Both the position numbers and the translations under genes were made by a program. DNA of 64,000 nt, from positions 1-64,000 of the forward strand of contig BQMF02000213.1 in assembly GCA_027922465.2 (NCBI GenBank). The letters are read 5' to 3'. Below the pieces are notes generated by a model. It saw nothing but the letters and a program-made list of their open reading frames with translations, was not told where the DNA came from and did no database searches. This document shows positions 61,635-64,000 of this stretch, one piece after another; the first letter of the stretch is position 1, and the number at the start of each line of letters is the position of its first letter. This DNA is from Turritopsis dohrnii (taxonomy: Eukaryota; Cnidaria; Hydrozoa; Anthoathecata; Oceaniidae).

Positions 61635-61775
61635 AAAAAGAGAGTAACAATAAGTTTCATTTTGATTTATAATTTAATTCAATATTTCGTCCTTCATCCG
61701 CAGAACACTGTCATGCAGGACGAAATATTGAATTAAATTATAAATCAAAATGAAACTTATTGTTATTCTCTTTTT
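61635..61775. repeat. Long hairpin, 59-bp arms, 23-bp loop
   Basis: 61635-61693 and 61717-61775 are inverted copies with one mismatch in 59. The right arm ends exactly where the second Helentron-like copy begins (61776). The arms are AT-rich (TTATAATTTAATTCAATATT) and flank a loop beginning TCATCCGCAG. Such near-identity implies recent formation. Confidence 0.9.
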
Positions 61776-62500
61776 GGATTTCTGCGGAAGCAAGAAATAC
61801 ATTAAAACCGGCTCTGGTTGTTTTTTGGGGTTTTTTGCTGTCCAAACCTAGTGGTTTTTTGAAATTTCGTGTGTGCCTTTACATGAAAGCTACAAAAACA
61901 TTCTTTATATAAGTATTTTAGTGTTTTGCCACTTTCAAAAAATAAGAGACATTTCTCCTAATAAAAACACAATGGAGAACTTCAGTTCCGCCAAATTCGA
62001 AGCATCACTTGTAATAAACTTAAGATTTTAAAAGGTCGTTGTTGGTAACATCTTGTGGTTCGAAGCTCTCTTGCATTCAGGAAAATTTATCCAAGTTGTA
62101 TATAAACTTTCTAAAAGCTATATTTTTAAATGCTTAGTAGCTAGATTAGGTAGGCAGACACGTAGTATGTCTGATGTGTATCTGTGGTTACAATTCACAC
62201 CTTATGTGTATTTCTTTTCTTTGTTGTTTTTAGTTAAGTCCTATTTCATCCCTGGAAATGAACAAAAGTTGATAAACTTTTTAGCGGGTTTAACTATTCT
62301 TGTTTTATTTTTGTTTTATCTATTTTTGATCTATGGTATATATCAGTTATGCTTTCATGGACTCCTAGGGAGTGTATGATCAAAAATGTGATGTATTGTA
62401 GAAGTCGTTCAATCTTCAAATTTGAAGAATATCACTAGTCTTTCATTTTTCATGCTTCAGCTGGTTTTGCAGAAATCCTTATGCCTGTCAGGGCATCTTG
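61776..62500 (+). mobile_element. Helentron-like non-autonomous element, copy 2 (725 bp)
   Basis: Same start as the 40.4-kb copy (GGATTTCTGCGGAAGCAAG, then AAACCGGCT and GCTGTCCAAACCTAG). Same 3' order: GCAGAAATCC at 62469-62478, hairpin GCCTGTCAGGGC, and end ATCTTG. Most of the interior of copy 1 is deleted. The open frame 62053-62379 is hydrophobic, recurs only loosely in copy 1 and is not called. Confidence 0.6.
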
Positions 62501-63203
62501 TTGGTTTTACCTTGTAGTATTTTTTAATACTTACATATACTGTAAAGTATTAGTTTGACAATTTTCTTTTCTTCTTTTGTAAATTTGATAGTATAATGCT
62601 GTAAGATAGTTTTATCTGAGTTACAAAAAGCAAGTGCAAAGTGTCTTCTGTTGAATTACACTGTTTTGTTATGAGTTTATGGTATAAAGGATGTCTGGCT
62701 TCTGCAACAATAAAGATCATATGTTTATTATGCTAAAATCGCCTTACATATTGGTGCAGTTGTTGATATTTAGTTGTTTAAAATTTATAAGAGTAACCTT
62801 ATCATTTGACCATGAACATCTTCATTTCTTAATAAATTCAAAATAAGTTCTTTTGTGGTATTAAATTCAATTCTACCCTGTTTAGTAAGGACAACATTTT
62901 TATATTTTTTTAACAATAATTAACAAAAGTTTCGCAACTTTGGGGAAATATATAGTCACATTTTTGCGAGTCTTGTTTTCAATACATATATATTTTACCT
63001 GATTTCGTTAGGGACTCTGTGGAAAGAACACTGTTATTTAATGAAATAGATGAAGCATTCACAACTTCTTTGACTGCTGATACAGAGAAAGCATTACGAC
63101 ATGTAGAAGATGAAAGGAAACAAATAAGATTATTAGATTTGATCACAATCACAAGAAAAAGAATAGTCTGGAAATAAGGCCGATGCAGGCCGCATATTCT
63201 TAG
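62501..63203 (+). other. Upstream of Helitron Rep; possible earlier exon
   Basis: Mostly AT-rich. After TTCGTTAG at about 63010 a frame reads DSVERTLLFNEIDEAFTTSL with KALRHVEDERKQIRLLD, which could be an upstream exon of the Rep gene; the junction is not resolved. Confidence 0.35.
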
Positions 63204-64000
63204 AGTCTTTATGCAGCTGCCTGCAAGCATATGGGTGAGGTAGAGGCTGAAGAATTGCAGAATACCAAAGAGCAAAATCGCCAACCATCTCTGGTAAATT
63301 ATTTAAAATTGAAATTTTTATAGGTTTCATTTCAAAATGTTTTGAATTTCAACTATATATTTAGGTTAGAATGCACCTGAGGAGTGCTGGCGATCGGCGG
63401 TGTTACAATCTACCCCACCACGATGAATTAGCTGCTGTTTTTGTTGGTGAAGATGGTGCACCACCTATGACACATGATAATGTTGTTTATCCTCAAGATA
63501 TTCCATTGCAATGTCTATCAACACATTCACCTCATCTAGACCCAATGGTTTATCCAGTTTTTTCCCGGAGGGGAGAGTCTGGCTGGACAATAGATATTCC
63601 TCATGTAGCTGAATATACTACAGGTAGTCGGTGCTGCACAACTGCATTGCAATATTATACCTATAGATTTGCGTATAGAAATGTTTTTAATCCAATCTTA
63701 AAAGGTAAAAAATTATTTCAGCAATTTGTAGTTGACTGCTACTGTAAGGTTAAAGCAGCACGTCTCAACTATATTCGGGCAAATCAGAAAGCATTACGTG
63801 TTGAGCAATATCAAGGTTTAATTGACCATCTTGCTAATGTTGCTCAAAGCAGAGGTTTAAATGCAGGTAGACCTGTAATTTTGCCATCTTCTTTTCAGGG
63901 TAGTCCCAGAGCTATGCAACAAAATTATCAAGATGCAATGGCTATGGTGACTAAAATAGGAAAACCTGATTTGTTCTGCACCACTACGTGTAATCCAAAA
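63204..64000 (+). CDS. Helitron Rep/helicase protein, N-terminal part, cut by window end
   Basis: Exon 63204-63293 (SLYAAACKHMGEVEAEELQN...) splices in phase 0 to 63365-64000, which stays open to the last base (212 codons). The sequence is the 'Helitron-like N' region that precedes and enters the HUH Rep domain of rolling-circle transposases: RRCYNLPHHDELAAVFVGED, STHSPHLDPMVYPVF, GESGWTIDIPHV, QQFVVDCYCKVKAARLNYIR, QKALRVEQYQGLIDHL, VILPSSFQGSPRAMQQNYQD and GKPDLFCTTTCNPK. The HUH and Tyr residues and the SF1 helicase would lie beyond 64000. No stop or frameshift is visible, unlike most transposases here, so it may be a live autonomous source able to mobilise the short Helitrons at 25.5, 32.3 and 45.6 kb. 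That link is inference. Confidence 0.88.

Noticed and set aside
62053..62379. 108-residue hydrophobic frame as a gene
   Set aside because: It lies inside the non-autonomous Helentron-like copy and its translation reflects T-rich sequence.

Overview
The window is AT-rich, intron-bearing metazoan DNA. It is crowded with decayed transposable elements: LINEs, piggyBac, pogo/Tigger, Helitron, Helentron-like and MITEs. The mix of families, and proteins of types I associate with cnidarians, suggests a cnidarian; this is inference, since no species marker is present. Coding exons use the universal code with GT-AG introns. No rRNA, tRNA or CRISPR feature was found.

The outstanding locus is 14.4-25.0 kb on the + strand. 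Eighteen exons join in phase into one reading frame of about 1,370 residues. In order it holds a SET8/KMT5A-like SET domain, a divergent protein kinase, a long acidic linker split over many small exons, zinc-finger motifs, a tyrosine-recombinase (Crypton-like) catalytic domain and a Trp-rich Myb/SANT-like tail. A TGA in the SET part and a TAG before the tail interrupt it. Its introns carry MITE-type elements. It looks like a composite transposon-derived or transposon-borne gene that couples chromatin-modifier, signalling and DNA-recombinase modules.

Layout. 0-9 kb: no intact gene; homopolymers, MITEs, a fold-back element with target-site duplications, a tandem repeat and one broken coding remnant. 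10-11.2 kb: 5'-truncated LINE. 14.4-25 kb: the chimeric gene. 25.5-26.5 kb: non-autonomous Helitron. 27.3-30.4 kb: decayed LINE (-) with a second LINE fragment (+) nested in it. 31-33.6 kb: integrase-like fragment, truncated Helitron and a retroelement-type module. 33.7-36.7 kb: piggyBac element with both ends and TTAA. 37.7-39.7 kb: pogo/Tigger transposase with a PHD finger. 40.4-42.8 kb: Helentron-like element. 42.9-44.6 kb: second piggyBac transposase. 45.6-46.6 kb: Helitron copy. 47.6-50.3 kb: TTAA-flanked element with a 'Mutator-like' (Kolobok-type?) transposase, inserted in a minus-strand array of tiny symmetric phase-1 exons. 51-53.6 kb: LINE (-). 54 kb: fragment with an SF3-helicase-like segment. 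56.2-57.6 kb: jerky/CENP-B-type transposase remnant. 57.6-58 kb: two small phase-1 exons. 61.6-62.5 kb: 59-bp-arm hairpin next to a second Helentron-like copy. 63.2-64 kb: start of a Helitron Rep protein running off the window.

Almost every transposase has stops or frameshifts, so most autonomous function here is probably lost. The possible exceptions are the chimeric gene, with only two nonsense codons in about 1,370 codons, and the Helitron Rep, which is open to the window edge.
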